A DNA stretch of 64,000 nt from Pseudomonadota bacterium (GCA_023417315.1 JAEZFW010000008.1:1-64000); one strand, 5' to 3'. Numbered from the stretch's first letter, positions 50,152 to 59,471 are shown. Notes: generated by a model not told the origin, from the sequence alone. Numbers and translations: made by a program.

Positions 50152-50373
50152 AGATTGAGCTTGCTCGTCGCCCGTTCGAATGGCAGCACGAGAATGATGG
50201 GCGAGTTACGGCAGGTCAGCAACTTCCAATAGCGGGATCGGAGCGTCGTTTCCCAATCAGAGTGTTCCCTGAATCGCCAGCCAGAATTACGGGCTGACTT
50301 CGCAAGCGCCCTGGAGCACACTCAGTTTCTTGTGCGGGCCGTGGCCCGTTAACCCGCAACCCTTACCTACACC

Positions 50374-50574
50374 ATGAACCACGCCCGTTATACGACCGTG
50401 CCCCTGCGCTGCCCAGCCTGTGGTGCACAGACACACAAAACGCTAGAGACCGTTCTGCGCGATAAGGCATTCCAATGCGATTGCGGCGCACGCACGCCGC
50501 TCGATGAAGAGGCGTTCGCTGAGGAGATCAAGAAATCCGAGGCCGAGATCAAGGACTTCGGCCGCAAACGCTAG
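50374..50574 (+). CDS. Small zinc-ribbon-like protein
   Basis: A 66-residue protein with CPACG near residues 13-17 and CDCG near 35-38, a four-cysteine zinc-ribbon arrangement, followed by an acidic/basic helix (AFAEEIKKSEAEIKDFGRKR). Small ribbons of this kind bind nucleic acid or partner proteins. No family name can be given. It converges on the 98-residue gene at 50594. Confidence 0.7.
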   Translation: MNHARYTTVPLRCPACGAQTHKTLETVLRDKAFQCDCGARTPLDEEAFAEEIKKSEAEIKDFGRKR

Positions 50575-50593
50575 CTGCCGCGTGAATGCGCGC

Positions 50594-50890
50594 TCAGACG
50601 CCGTGCGCGCGCCGAGTCTGCTCCTGAAGTACTTCCGATTTGCTCAACTTTGTCTGCCTGGCGATCACGCTCACGAGAGGATGTCCCTCTGCCTTCGGCA
50701 AGCGCAAGCCATGCAGGCGCTCCCAGATGGCGATGCGCTCGCGGGGGTCGTGGCCGATCGATGATTGTTCTTCGAGCGCACGACGTCGCTCATCAGCCCG
50801 CTCTTTTTCCAAGCGAAGCGCTGTGGCACGTCGCTCGGCCGGCGTGCTCGTGAAGAGCTCATCTGAATGAACGGTCTTGCGCGTGAACAT
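50594..50890 (-). CDS. Uncharacterised 98-residue protein
   Basis: Unrecognised. It starts MFTRKTVHSDELFTSTPAER after GGAG seven bases upstream. A charged helix (LRLEKERADERRRALEEQ) follows, then a possible small HTH near the end (LVSVIARQTKLSKSEVLQEQ) that reads like the end of a MarR or Arc-type module. It is 35 bp downstream of the desaturase gene on the same strand and probably belongs to its transcript. A regulator or stress protein is possible but unproven. Confidence 0.65.
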   Translation of the reverse strand: MFTRKTVHSDELFTSTPAERRATALRLEKERADERRRALEEQSSIGHDPRERIAIWERLHGLRLPKAEGHPLVSVIARQTKLSKSEVLQEQTRRAHGV

Positions 50891-50925
50891 GTACTTCTCC
50901 GATTTGAGTGCTTCGACAGCGGCAC

Positions 50926-52104
50926 TCACGATGCGATCGCACGCACGCCGCGCATGGCACGAGCGTAGTTCTGCAGAACCGCGATGCCGCTCTCTTCGGC
51001 GTCCGTGATCCATTTCCTGAAATGCTGCAACAGAGTTTCGTTGCTCGTGTGCGTTCCGCTCCAAAGAACGTTCAAGCGTTCGCGGAACTCGTACACGGTT
51101 TTGAGCGCGGGACTGGCCGCAAGGAGCTCGCTCAAGGAACGCTGAGCCTCGTTGTCGAGCAGCAGCGGCTCGCGCACGAGGAGCCTGCGCGCCGAGCGCA
51201 CCGCCTTGCCTTGGAGATTCGAAAGCTGACCGCGTACGACGGGTACCGTGACGTCGCGCGCATAGTCTCGAAGCACATGCATTCTGTTCACGAGCACGGC
51301 ACGAAGCGTCTCGAGATCGACATCCCCTTTCGGCTGCTCTCGCACGAGCGAGGGTGCCACGCGTCTCACCTTCGCAAGGCCGAGCGCGCTCAAGATTCTG
51401 ATATAGAGCCAGCCAATATCGAACTCCCACGGACGCATGGAGAACTTCGCGGACGAAGGGAATGCGTGGTGATTGTTGTGCAGCTCTTCACCGGCGACGA
51501 GTATTCCCCAGGGCACGATATTGCGTGCCGCATCTGCACACTCGAAGTTGCGATAGCCCGTGTGATGGCCGAGGCCATTGATCACGCCCGCCGCCATCAG
51601 CGGGATCGCGAGCATCTGCACCGCGATGATGATGATGCCCGGCACACCGAACAGCACCAGATCGATGAGGACCATCAAGGTGATCCCCAACGCTCGATGC
51701 TTCGCGTAAATGTTGCGCTCCACCCAATCATCGGGCGTGCCGCGGCCATACTTCTCGATCAATCCAGGCGTGCGCGCTGCTTCCTTGTACAGCTCGGCGC
51801 CTTCGAGAAGCACCTTCTTCAATCCGAAGATCATTGGACTGTGTGGATCCTCGGGCGTCTCACACCGCGCATGATGCTTGCGATGCACCGCAACCCACTC
51901 GCGAGTCAGCATTCCGGAGCTCATCCACAACCAGAAGCGGAAGATATGCCGAAGCACCGGATGCAGGTCGAGACCTCGGTGAGTGGCATCTCGGTGCAGA
52001 TACAAGGTCACTGCCATGAAGGTGAACTGCACCATCACGAACGTGACGAGCACATAACCCCAGAAACTGAGGTCGACCAAGCCGTACAAGAAATCGAGCG
52101 ACAT
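50926..52104 (-). CDS. Acyl-CoA fatty-acid desaturase (delta-9 type)
   Basis: A 392-residue membrane di-iron desaturase. Three His boxes are intact: HRDATH near residue 37, HRKHHA near 74 and HNNHHAFPSSAKFS near 210. Hydrophobic segments lie between them (LVTFVMVQFTFMAVTLYLH, ITLMVLIDLVLFGVPGIIII). The C-terminal 130 residues are an extra helical region typical of the longer bacterial forms. It introduces a cis double bond into acyl-CoA or membrane lipids, using an electron donor not encoded here. AGAAGGA precedes ATG 52104. Confidence 0.9.
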   Translation of the reverse strand: MSLDFLYGLVDLSFWGYVLVTFVMVQFTFMAVTLYLHRDATHRGLDLHPVLRHIFRFWLWMSSGMLTREWVAVHRKHHARCETPEDPHSPMIFGLKKVLLEGAELYKEAARTPGLIEKYGRGTPDDWVERNIYAKHRALGITLMVLIDLVLFGVPGIIIIAVQMLAIPLMAAGVINGLGHHTGYRNFECADAARNIVPWGILVAGEELHNNHHAFPSSAKFSMRPWEFDIGWLYIRILSALGLAKVRRVAPSLVREQPKGDVDLETLRAVLVNRMHVLRDYARDVTVPVVRGQLSNLQGKAVRSARRLLVREPLLLDNEAQRSLSELLAASPALKTVYEFRERLNVLWSGTHTSNETLLQHFRKWITDAEESGIAVLQNYARAMRGVRAIAS

Positions 52105-52155
52105 CTATTGTCCTTCTGAGCTGCGAACCATCAACATTCTATCGCGCCGAGCCGA

Positions 52156-52533
52156 CTATTCATCTTCCGATCGCTTGCGTGCCTTCGCGAGTCGATAGTC
52201 GATGCCGGAGCCTTCGCCCATTTCGAGGGCCTTGCTGCGCACGTCTTCCACACTGCGATGAAGGACACCCGCGAGCTGCATGAGCTGCTCATCGGCGTCC
52301 TGCCAACTCTTCGCGACTTTGCCCTCGAGGCGATTGCGCAGATTCTGCATTTCCTCAGGGCTCCAATCGGCGCGCGCATGCTCGGCCGCCCGTTGCGAGG
52401 TACGCTCCGATTCGGCTCGCAGTGCACTCGTAAGAGCCTCAATCAGAACCGTTTTATGCTCTGAAGGAATCTCGCTCGAAACGACGTATTGCAGGGCTGC
52501 GCGCAGCGCTGCTGGATCGCGTGCGTCTTGCAT
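52156..52533 (-). CDS. Uncharacterised helical protein
   Basis: A 125-residue all-alpha, charged protein with no membrane segment. DPAALRAALQYVVSSEIPSE and HKTVLIEALTSALRAESERT form one helical pair. WSPEEMQNLRNRLEGKVAKS looks like a SANT/Myb-like helix, followed by QLMQLAGVLHRSVEDVRSKA. It might be a small DNA- or protein-binding factor. I do not recognise the family. It precedes the desaturase gene by 51 bp on the same strand and may share its promoter. The 241 bp upstream (52534-52774) hold no gene. Confidence 0.6.
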   Translation of the reverse strand: MQDARDPAALRAALQYVVSSEIPSEHKTVLIEALTSALRAESERTSQRAAEHARADWSPEEMQNLRNRLEGKVAKSWQDADEQLMQLAGVLHRSVEDVRSKALEMGEGSGIDYRLAKARKRSEDE

Positions 52534-52774
52534 ACAGGTCTAACGCGGCTGCGGCGTCAAATATCCGCCTCCTCCGCACAAACTCCCTGGAATCAGGCCA
52601 GTGCTGTTGGGCCGATGCTGCGGAATCGCGCAGCGCTCGTGCCGACACTGTGCCCTTTCCACGCGCAAATTGATACACCTGCTGGGGCCAGAGAGCTGTT
52701 CGCACAGCCTGAGCTAGAGATCGGCGGTTTGGGCCCGCAGAATCCGAGAACGAATTCGATTATGCAAAGGACTC

Positions 52775-53143
52775 ATGCTTCGGCATACGCAGATCATCCT
52801 CTGGCGTTCCAGCGCGCTTGCCGCGCTCTTGATTGGCCTTCTCGGCATCGCGCTGCCCGTGCTGCCGACGGTCCCTTTTCTCATCCTCGCTGCATGGGCC
52901 GCCGGCAAGGGCTGGCCCTCGCTCGAGCAACGTCTGCTCTCCCATCCCAAATACGGCCGACCCATCCGCGAATGGCGCGAGCACGGCTCGGTGCCACGAA
53001 GCGCGAAGATCGCGGCGACGCTCATGATGGTCGGCAGCGCGGTCCTCGTGCAACTCACCATCGACCCGCTCTGGGCGCGCATTGCAGTGCCGCTCGCGAT
53101 GGGTATGGTGGCGATTTGGTTGTGGAGGAGGCCCGAAGCCTAA
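52775..53143 (+). CDS. YbaN-like inner-membrane protein (DUF454)
   Basis: A 122-residue membrane protein with the DUF454 pattern: LGIALPVLPTVPFLILAAWA, AAGKGWPSLEQRLLSHPKYG (family signature S...W/LL.H..YG) and PIREWREHGSVPRSAKIAAT, then two closing helices (LMMVGSAVLVQLTI, IAVPLAMGMVAIWLW). The function of the family is unknown. It converges on the methyltransferase gene 33 bp further on. Confidence 0.88.
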   Translation: MLRHTQIILWRSSALAALLIGLLGIALPVLPTVPFLILAAWAAGKGWPSLEQRLLSHPKYGRPIREWREHGSVPRSAKIAATLMMVGSAVLVQLTIDPLWARIAVPLAMGMVAIWLWRRPEA

Positions 53144-53176
53144 GACCGAAGAAACTCTCGCAAAGACCGCTTGCTC

Positions 53177-54007
53177 CTACTTTCTCACCCCCAAAATCCC
53201 ATCCCCAGTCATCCGCGTCGTGAAGCCTGCGCGTTGCAGGCGCGTCGCGACTTCCTTCGGTACATCCCGGCCGCTCGTGAGCTTGTTTGGCGTGCCGACG
53301 TAATGGAACAGCTTGCCCCTGCGCTTGAGCACGCGCGCGAGCTCGTCGTAGAAGCGCTGCGAATACAGATCGCCGGCGATGCCGAAACGGGGCGGGTCGT
53401 GCAGAACGATGTCGAACGAATTCGCGGCGTGATCGCCGATCCGCTCCAACACGTCGGCATGAGTCACTATCAAGCGATGATCGGTCGCGCCACTTCCCTC
53501 GGGTGACCACGGATTGAGCTCGCGCAACCACAGCACGGTTTCGCTTCGCTCATAGGACACGACGCGGGCCGCACCCATCTCGAGACACCATGCCGCGAAA
53601 TAGCCGAGGCCGCCGCAGGTGTCGAGCACTACTTTGCCGTGCGGTTGCACGAGCGCGACTTTCTGCTTGGCATCTTCATATGGGGACGCTTGCGAGGTCG
53701 GCAGCATCTTGATGCCGTCGATCTCGAACGTCGGCGCGCCCCATTGCGTCGGCACGAGCTTGATCAACGAAGTCGTGTAACGCGCCGCGGGCTCGAATCG
53801 AGCACCCGCCCAATAGTAGATCGTACGGTCCTTGCACTGTTCGAGATACGGATACCGCGTTCCCTGCCACTCCCAAACAGTCGCGTGCAAGCGCACGCGA
53901 CTCACGGTTCGATCCAGATCGAGGGAGCATTCGACTTCTTCTGCTCCCTCGCGAGCGGCCCTCCGCAGGCGCTCGTGAACTTCGAGCGTCAGCAACGGGC
54001 CTCGCAT
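53177..54007 (-). CDS. Class I SAM-dependent methyltransferase
   Basis: A 276-residue Rossmann methyltransferase. SAM-binding motif I reads VVLDTCGGLGYFAAWCLEMG, motif II VVSYERSE, and motif IV SFDIVLHDPPRFG, whose DPP loop is characteristic of nucleic-acid or amino/N-methyltransferases. The N-terminal 110 residues carry a beta-rich substrate domain (ATVWEWQGTRYPYLEQCKDR). FHYVGTPNKLTSGRDVP lies near the end. ATG 54007 is separated by one base from the TGA of the ThuA gene, so translation is probably coupled. The substrate is unknown. Confidence 0.82.
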   Translation of the reverse strand: MRGPLLTLEVHERLRRAAREGAEEVECSLDLDRTVSRVRLHATVWEWQGTRYPYLEQCKDRTIYYWAGARFEPAARYTTSLIKLVPTQWGAPTFEIDGIKMLPTSQASPYEDAKQKVALVQPHGKVVLDTCGGLGYFAAWCLEMGAARVVSYERSETVLWLRELNPWSPEGSGATDHRLIVTHADVLERIGDHAANSFDIVLHDPPRFGIAGDLYSQRFYDELARVLKRRGKLFHYVGTPNKLTSGRDVPKEVATRLQRAGFTTRMTGDGILGVRK

Positions 54008-54008
54008 T

Positions 54009-54779
54009 TCACTGCGCTTTGAAGCCTCGCCCCGTCGCAGCCCAATAAATGCCTCCATAGATGTGATGCAGGAAGCTCTGGTCGGTGTACATCTCTGGCA
54101 CGTGCCCGAGCGCCGTGTAAAACGCTCGGCCGCCATCGTACTCCTGATACCAGCTCAACGGATGAAAGCGGTCGGCTTCCTTCTTGCGCGGTGGCGTCGT
54201 CTCATACGTCGATTCGTCGATCGAGAGCAGATACTTGAGATTCTTCGATCGCGAGGCGTCGAACTCGTACCACTCATCGGTGATTAGGAACCGTGGCGCA
54301 AAGCGATCCATGCCTGGGAAATTCGGATTCTCCACCTTCACGGTGGCCGTTTGGATGTGCGGATGGCGCTGGAACATGTGCCCAACCATGGCGGTGTACC
54401 AGTCCCATTTGTATTCGGTATCGGAAGCGCTGTGTACGCCGACGAAGCCTTTGCCGGAACGCATGAAGCGCTCCATCGCGGCCTGCTGCTGGTCGTTCAG
54501 CGCATCTCCGGTCGTGAGCAGGAAGATGATGACTTCGTACTTCGCGAGCTCTTCGTCCTTGAACACGATGTCCGCGTTCTCGGTCCAAGACACGCTGAAA
54601 TGATGCTTGCGCCCCAGATGCTCGATGGCATTGACCCCCGCGTTGATTGCATCGTGATGCCACCCGGCCGTCTTCGTGAACAGCAATACGTCGAATTGTT
54701 GGGCCATGCTCGCCGCCGGCCAACCGAATACAGACACACACACTAGCCAAGCCCGAATGAGATTCACGCACAACTCCAC
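54009..54779 (-). CDS. Secreted ThuA-like protein
   Basis: A 256-residue exported protein of the ThuA (trehalose-utilisation) family, a class-I glutamine-amidotransferase-like fold. The signal peptide ends near AASMAQQ. Then FDVLLFTKTAGWHHDAINAG, HHFSVSWTENADIVF, EVIIFLLTTGDALNDQQQAA, KGFVGVHSASDTEYKWDWYT, HPLSWYQEYDGGRAFYTALG and GIYWAATGRG follow the family closely. It starts at GTG 54779. It lies downstream of the GH105 gene and upstream of the coupled methyltransferase gene. ThuA-like proteins often accompany secreted sugar hydrolases, consistent with the neighbour. Confidence 0.9.
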   Translation of the reverse strand: MELCVNLIRAWLVCVSVFGWPAASMAQQFDVLLFTKTAGWHHDAINAGVNAIEHLGRKHHFSVSWTENADIVFKDEELAKYEVIIFLLTTGDALNDQQQAAMERFMRSGKGFVGVHSASDTEYKWDWYTAMVGHMFQRHPHIQTATVKVENPNFPGMDRFAPRFLITDEWYEFDASRSKNLKYLLSIDESTYETTPPRKKEADRFHPLSWYQEYDGGRAFYTALGHVPEMYTDQSFLHHIYGGIYWAATGRGFKAQ

Positions 54780-54856
54780 GAAAAGCGCAGGACGAAAAGC
54801 GCAGGACCGGCGCGATTCTGCCAGAACCCCGCGCGAGCCCGCGTTAAGGTTCGTTG

Positions 54857-56266
54857 CTAGTGCGAGGTGAGCGGTCGGCCGAATTGCAGGCCGCCGTTCT
54901 GGTTAGCATCTTTGCCCTTACCGCGCCGAAGCTCGATCATCTCAGCGCCCGCCAGGAGCACCGGACCATAGCCATGCGCAGCGAGCACGTGCACAGGGCG
55001 ATACATGTAGAACATCGGGTCCCAGCCCATGCCTGTTCCGACGCACGTTCCCTCGACCTGGCCTTTTTCGTTCACCTTCTCGGCCAGGGCATTCCAGCCG
55101 AGCGAAGTCGCGGGACCGTATGCGAGCGGATCGAGCCAGCCCGCGTTGATGCCGCGCGCGAACGCGTACACGAACATTGCGCTCGCAGACGTCTCTTCGT
55201 AGGACTCCGATCGATCGAGGAGCTGGTGCCACAATCCTGCATGTCCTTGCACAGCCGCCAATCCTTGCGCATGCGCCCGGAAGAGATCCATCACGCGTGA
55301 GCGCTGCGGATGCTGCTCGGGCAGAACGGCGAGCAGCTCGACCATCGACATGATGGCCCACCCGTTCGCTCGGCCCCAGTGAAACACGGGATGAGGATCC
55401 ATGTCTTGCACCCAGCCGTGCATGAACAGGCCGCGCTCGGGCACGAACATGCGCTCGGCGAACTGAAGAATCTGCGCAACCGCGTCATCGAAAAAGCGCG
55501 TATCACCCGTGAGCTTGCCCGCTTGAGCGAGGCACGGCACGCTCATATAGAGATCGTCCAGCCACAACGAGCTCGGCATCGGCCTGTTGCGCGCGAGCGT
55601 GCCATCGCTCAAACGAAACTGCTTCGTCGCGACGAAGCTCAGATAGTTATCGATCCAAGGCCGCAGCGTGCCTCCGACTCCGGCGGACTGCGCCTTGATC
55701 ATCGCGGCACACATCGATCCCGAGTCGTCGAGCGATGCGGGCTCGATCATCGCCGACAGACTCAACACACGCTGCGGTCCACGCTGTGGCTCTGCGTTCG
55801 ACTGCTTGGAAGGATTGCGCTTCACCTGAGCCGCGAGCGTCGCGATCGTCGAGAGGCGCTCGTGCACATAGTCTTTGTAGCGTGCATCGCCGGTCACCTC
55901 GGCAGTACGCAACATTCCCGAATAGGTCACGCCCCATTCGTAGGTGACCATGAGCAGATCGGTCTGCTCGAGCGCGGGTCGAGGGGGAAGCTTCTCGAGC
56001 GATGCCGATTTGCCCGTGGCGCTATCCACGATGCCGATCGGCGTGGTCGCTTCGACGTAGGTATGAAGCCGATCGAGCGTGCTCTTGATCTGCTCGACAG
56101 ACGCCGGAGCATAGGGCGTCGGATACGGCACCTCGAGCCCACCTCCGTAAACACGCGGGTTCTCCCGAGGTGAGGTTTCGACGCGAATCGGTGTGCCCTG
56201 CGCGTGAGCTAGAGCGCTCGCCAGAATAGTGAGGCAAAAGAATGCCGCTGAACGATATGCCGTCAC
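54857..56266 (-). CDS. GH105/GH88-type unsaturated glucuronyl/galacturonyl hydrolase
   Basis: A 469-residue exported (alpha/alpha)6-barrel hydrolase. The start is GTG 56266, behind GGGGGA, giving a signal peptide (SAAFFCLTILASALAHAQ). Family features are VTYEWGVTYSGMLRTAEVTG, SSLWLDDLYMSVPCLAQAGK with the probable catalytic Asp, MHGWVQDMDPHPVFHWGRAN followed by GWAIMSMVELL, LWHQLLDRSESYEETSASAM and VGTGMGWDPMFYMYRP. Such enzymes remove the unsaturated uronic acid left by pectate or rhamnogalacturonan lyases. Together with GH53 it points to use of rhamnogalacturonan I, though the two loci are 20 kb apart. Confidence 0.88.
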   Translation of the reverse strand: MTAYRSAAFFCLTILASALAHAQGTPIRVETSPRENPRVYGGGLEVPYPTPYAPASVEQIKSTLDRLHTYVEATTPIGIVDSATGKSASLEKLPPRPALEQTDLLMVTYEWGVTYSGMLRTAEVTGDARYKDYVHERLSTIATLAAQVKRNPSKQSNAEPQRGPQRVLSLSAMIEPASLDDSGSMCAAMIKAQSAGVGGTLRPWIDNYLSFVATKQFRLSDGTLARNRPMPSSLWLDDLYMSVPCLAQAGKLTGDTRFFDDAVAQILQFAERMFVPERGLFMHGWVQDMDPHPVFHWGRANGWAIMSMVELLAVLPEQHPQRSRVMDLFRAHAQGLAAVQGHAGLWHQLLDRSESYEETSASAMFVYAFARGINAGWLDPLAYGPATSLGWNALAEKVNEKGQVEGTCVGTGMGWDPMFYMYRPVHVLAAHGYGPVLLAGAEMIELRRGKGKDANQNGGLQFGRPLTSH

Positions 56267-56405
56267 AGTGTCCCCCGTTACGTGCCAGCAGACTGTCAGT
56301 GCCGACAATAGCAGAGCGTAGTCAGACCGCGCACGTGGTTGCACGGAACTCGTGTGGGCTTCGGGATCTTTGACCTATACCGAGCCACGTACATGAGCGA
56401 TGACT

Positions 56406-56672
56406 ATGCGGCGATTTTCAGTTCTAGTGCTTTCCTGTTTCTCCCTGCTGGTAATGACCGCTTGCTACGGTCCTGATCGCGAGCCGGGCGACGATCCGCG
56501 AAGTGCAACGGAGGGCCCAGATGGCGGCCGACCGGAAACCGATCCGAAGCAAACAGTGGACAAGCCCGGCATGGGCGGCGGACGCACGACGGATATCGGC
56601 GAGAAAGCGGATGACGGCAACGGGACGCTCGACGGCGCAAGCGACGAAGTGACGCGAACGGATGAGCAGTGA
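56406..56672 (+). CDS. Small acidic lipoprotein
   Basis: An 88-residue lipoprotein: signal sequence RRFSVLVLSCFSLLVMTAC with lipobox VMTAC. The mature region is fully disordered and Gly/Asp/Pro-rich (GPDGGRPETDPKQTVDKPG, DIGEKADDGNGTLDGASDEV). No domain is visible. The composition recalls small calcium-rich or spacer lipoproteins. It is divergent from the GH105 gene. Confidence 0.65.
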   Translation: MRRFSVLVLSCFSLLVMTACYGPDREPGDDPRSATEGPDGGRPETDPKQTVDKPGMGGGRTTDIGEKADDGNGTLDGASDEVTRTDEQ

Positions 56673-56752
56673 ATGGTTGCGGCGTCGGGCTCGCGCACCG
56701 AAGGCGCATAGCCTCTGGAATGACTGCGTACGAACGTGGGTCGTTGTAGGGT

Positions 56753-56842
56753 CGTCACCCTCGCGAAGGCGAGGGCCTATCTGAACTGAAGATTCGGATG
56801 GATCCCCGCCTCCGCGCCGCCTCCGCGGGGACGACGACCGAG
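56753..56842. repeat. Pair of intergenic palindromes (same as at 48.7 kb)
   Basis: CACCCTCGCGAAGGCGAGGG followed 30-40 bp later by GGATCCCCGCCTCCGCG and CCTCCGCGGGGACGACGA. The second stem is partially duplicated (CCTCCGCGCCGCCTCCGCGG). The pair is in opposite order at 48.66-48.77 kb. Confidence 0.75.
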
Positions 56843-56893
56843 TTGGACGGTGCTAAGGGGTTCGACCCGCGGCGCGGCCATACTTCAGACACC

Positions 56894-57523
56894 TCACGTG
56901 CTGAATGACAGCGTCGCTCGATAGTCCGCCAGATCGCGCTCGAAGTGCACCCTGTCGCGTTCGAGCTGCTGGATCTCTTCCTTCAGCCGTCCCGAACGTT
57001 CGGCGAGATGCTTCACGTCGACCACTGCTTGTGCGCGCTCCTCCGCGGTCGCATCGCTGCTGATCGCCAATGCAGACTTGCGCACGATTTCCTTCTCCAC
57101 ATCCTCGAGCTCGTGACGCTTCGAGTCGAGTCGGTAGACCGCGTTCTGCAGACGCGACTGCAGCGTATGCAGATGTCGCCCGGACTCGTAGGCTGCTGCG
57201 AAATCGCCATCGAGATCGGCTGGACACAGACCGCTGTAGCTCGAACCCTGCGCGCCCAATCGAAACCCGTTCGCCGGGACGCAGTACTCGCGCAGGCCCG
57301 CGTCTCTGCCGAGTTGGTACTCCGCTAGATTGGGCGTTACGCCGTGTTTGGCACAGGCTTTTCGATGTTGGCCGATGCGATCACCTGAATAGCCGGCCGC
57401 GCCATCTTCATAGCCGACCGTACGCCAGTCGACGGTTAGACATTCTTCTTCGCTCATCGTCGCGCACCCACTGAGCACCAGCCCAAGCGTCAGCGCCGTG
57501 AACCCCATTCGCATCCGAGACAT
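56894..57523 (-). CDS. DUF2799 lipoprotein
   Basis: A 209-residue lipoprotein of the DUF2799 family. The signal is MGFTALTLGLVLSGC (lipobox LSGC), then EEECLTVDWRTVGYEDGAAG, GQHRKACAKHGVTPNLAEYQ, LGRDAGLREYCVPANGFRLG and GLCPADLDGDFAAAYESGRH, which are family hallmarks with conserved cysteines. A C-terminal coiled coil of about 85 residues (LQNAVYRLDSKRHELEDVEK ... QLERDRVHFERDLADY) extends it. The start is ATG 57523. The upstream frame to 57685 has no support. The role in the envelope is unknown. Confidence 0.87.
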   Translation of the reverse strand: MSRMRMGFTALTLGLVLSGCATMSEEECLTVDWRTVGYEDGAAGYSGDRIGQHRKACAKHGVTPNLAEYQLGRDAGLREYCVPANGFRLGAQGSSYSGLCPADLDGDFAAAYESGRHLHTLQSRLQNAVYRLDSKRHELEDVEKEIVRKSALAISSDATAEERAQAVVDVKHLAERSGRLKEEIQQLERDRVHFERDLADYRATLSFST

Positions 57524-57801
57524 ATTGCACCCGCAGAGAACGTGCCCTTGGATCGACACAGATAAAGGTACTGGCCTCCTCCTGAATACCGTGTGACCGG
57601 AGTCACACCGCTTACGAGCAAAGCGCGAGGCAGGGAGGATTTTCAGCCTCGGAACTCCCCCGCTGTTGAGGCCGTTTCCTCGCACATGAAACTGCCACCC
57701 TCCTCCACTCGCGGATTCGCGCCGGTAAGCAAGTCCGTGGACGCACTCGCACCGCTCGCGTTCTTCGGTTGCCCCGCTTCGAGAGCGATGGGTCGCGAGC
57801 C

Positions 57802-59469
57802 ATGATCGAAGGGCTCTGGTACAAGAACTGCATCATCTATAGCTTGGATGTCGAGACCTTTCTCGATACCAACGGCGATGGCATTGGAGACTTCCAAGGC
57901 CTGACGCGTCGGCTCGATTACCTGAAGTATCTCGGCGTCGATGCGATCTGGCTGTCGCCGTTTCATCCCTCCCCGAATCGCGACGATGGTTACGACGTCA
58001 CCGACTACTACGCGGTGCATCCCCGTCATGGCTCCGCGGGCGACTTCGTGGAGTTCCTGCACGAAGCGAACAGGCAAGGCTTCCGCGTGCTCATGGATCT
58101 CGTCGTGAATCACACATCTAACGAACATCCTTGGTTCGTCGAAGCGTGCAGCTCGAAGGACTCAGGCAAGCGCAACTGGTACGTGTGGTCCAAGAAGCGG
58201 CCAGCCGATTGGAACAAGGGGATGGTGTTTCCTGGCGTGCAGGACCGCACGTGGTCGTACGAGAAGACCGCGCGCGAGTATTACTTCCATCGCTTCCATC
58301 ATTTCCAACCCGATTTGAACATGAGCAACCCGGACGTGCGTCGCGAGATCGAGCGCATCGCGGGCTATTGGCTGGAGCTCGGTGTCTCAGGATTTCGTGT
58401 CGATGCGGTGCCCTTCATCATCGAGGAGGTGATCGCGGGCAAGAAGAAGCGCCCCATGAGATTCGAGTACTTGCGGGATCTGCGTCAGTTCGTGCAGTGG
58501 CGCAAAGGAGATGCCGTTCTGCTTGGCGAAGCGAACGTGTTGCCAGAGGAGATGCTCCCCTACTTCGGCGAGGATTGCAGTCGGATTCACATGCTGTTCA
58601 ACTTCTTCGTCAACCAGCACCTCTTCTATGCGCTTGCGACCCACGACATTGCGCCGCTGATCGATGCGATCCAAGCCACGATCGACATCCCAGACAACGC
58701 GCATTGGGCGCACTTCTTGCGCAATCACGACGAGCTCGACTTGGGGCGCCTCACGGATGCGCAGCGAGCACGTGTGTTCGAGCGCTTCGCGCCCTCCCCC
58801 GAGATGCAGTTGTACGGTCGGGGCATTCGCCGGCGACTCGCACCGATGTTGGGCGATCGTAAGCACGAAGAGCTCGCCTACAGCATCATGTTCGCGCTGC
58901 CCGGCTCGCCAGTGATTCGCTTCGGCGACGAGCTACGCATGGGCGATGATCTGAAACTCGAGCAACGACATGCCGTGCGCACGCCGATGCAATGGGCGGA
59001 CGAGGCACATGGCGGCTTCACCATGAGCGACCATCCTGTGCATCCGGTCATCGATCACGGCGTCTGGAGCTACCGGCACGTGAATGTAGCGGCGCAGCGG
59101 CGCGACCCCAGCTCGTTCTTGAACTGGATGGCCTCCATGATCAGGCTGCGCAAGGAATGTCCGGAGATCGGTCTCGGGCGCTGCAGCGTGCTCGATACGG
59201 GTAGCCCCTTCGTGCTCGGTCTACGCTACGACTGGCGCGGCAACACCGTGATCACCCTTCACAATTTCGATGAGCGGCCACACAGCGCGCGCTTACGACT
59301 GCAAGATGGGAACGTCGATCGTCTATCGAACCTGCGCGCCCCCACCGAAGTGCAAGCGCGCAAGAACGGACGGTTCGAGATTCCGCTCGATGCGCTCAAC
59401 TATTGCTGGCTTCGCATCGGCGGTCTCGATTATGCGGCCCGCGATGCGAGCACGCTGACCGCTCAGTAA
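57802..59469 (+). CDS. GH13 trehalose-synthase-like alpha-glucosyl enzyme
   Basis: A 555-residue GH13 enzyme closest in pattern to trehalose synthase (maltose to trehalose isomerase). It opens WYKNCIIYSLDVETFLDTNG, DGIGDFQGLTRRLDYLKYLG. Then come LVVNHTSNEHPWFVEA, GFRVDAVPF with the nucleophile Asp near 201, LLGEANVLPEE with the acid/base Glu near 243, and LRNHDELDLGRL with the transition-state Asp near 310. GDELRMGDDLKLEQRHAVRT and PMQWADEAHGGF follow. No maltokinase domain is fused or adjacent. The start is ATG 57802. An in-frame ATG 11 codons upstream is less likely. Trehalose synthase or another maltose-acting enzyme are both open. Confidence 0.85.
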   Translation: MIEGLWYKNCIIYSLDVETFLDTNGDGIGDFQGLTRRLDYLKYLGVDAIWLSPFHPSPNRDDGYDVTDYYAVHPRHGSAGDFVEFLHEANRQGFRVLMDLVVNHTSNEHPWFVEACSSKDSGKRNWYVWSKKRPADWNKGMVFPGVQDRTWSYEKTAREYYFHRFHHFQPDLNMSNPDVRREIERIAGYWLELGVSGFRVDAVPFIIEEVIAGKKKRPMRFEYLRDLRQFVQWRKGDAVLLGEANVLPEEMLPYFGEDCSRIHMLFNFFVNQHLFYALATHDIAPLIDAIQATIDIPDNAHWAHFLRNHDELDLGRLTDAQRARVFERFAPSPEMQLYGRGIRRRLAPMLGDRKHEELAYSIMFALPGSPVIRFGDELRMGDDLKLEQRHAVRTPMQWADEAHGGFTMSDHPVHPVIDHGVWSYRHVNVAAQRRDPSSFLNWMASMIRLRKECPEIGLGRCSVLDTGSPFVLGLRYDWRGNTVITLHNFDERPHSARLRLQDGNVDRLSNLRAPTEVQARKNGRFEIPLDALNYCWLRIGGLDYAARDASTLTAQ

Positions 59470-59471
59470 CC

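Noticed and set aside
50891..51430. Upstream extension of the 98-residue gene to a 278-codon frame
   Set aside because: The extension lies in another frame of the desaturase gene. The ATG at 50890 has its own GGAG.
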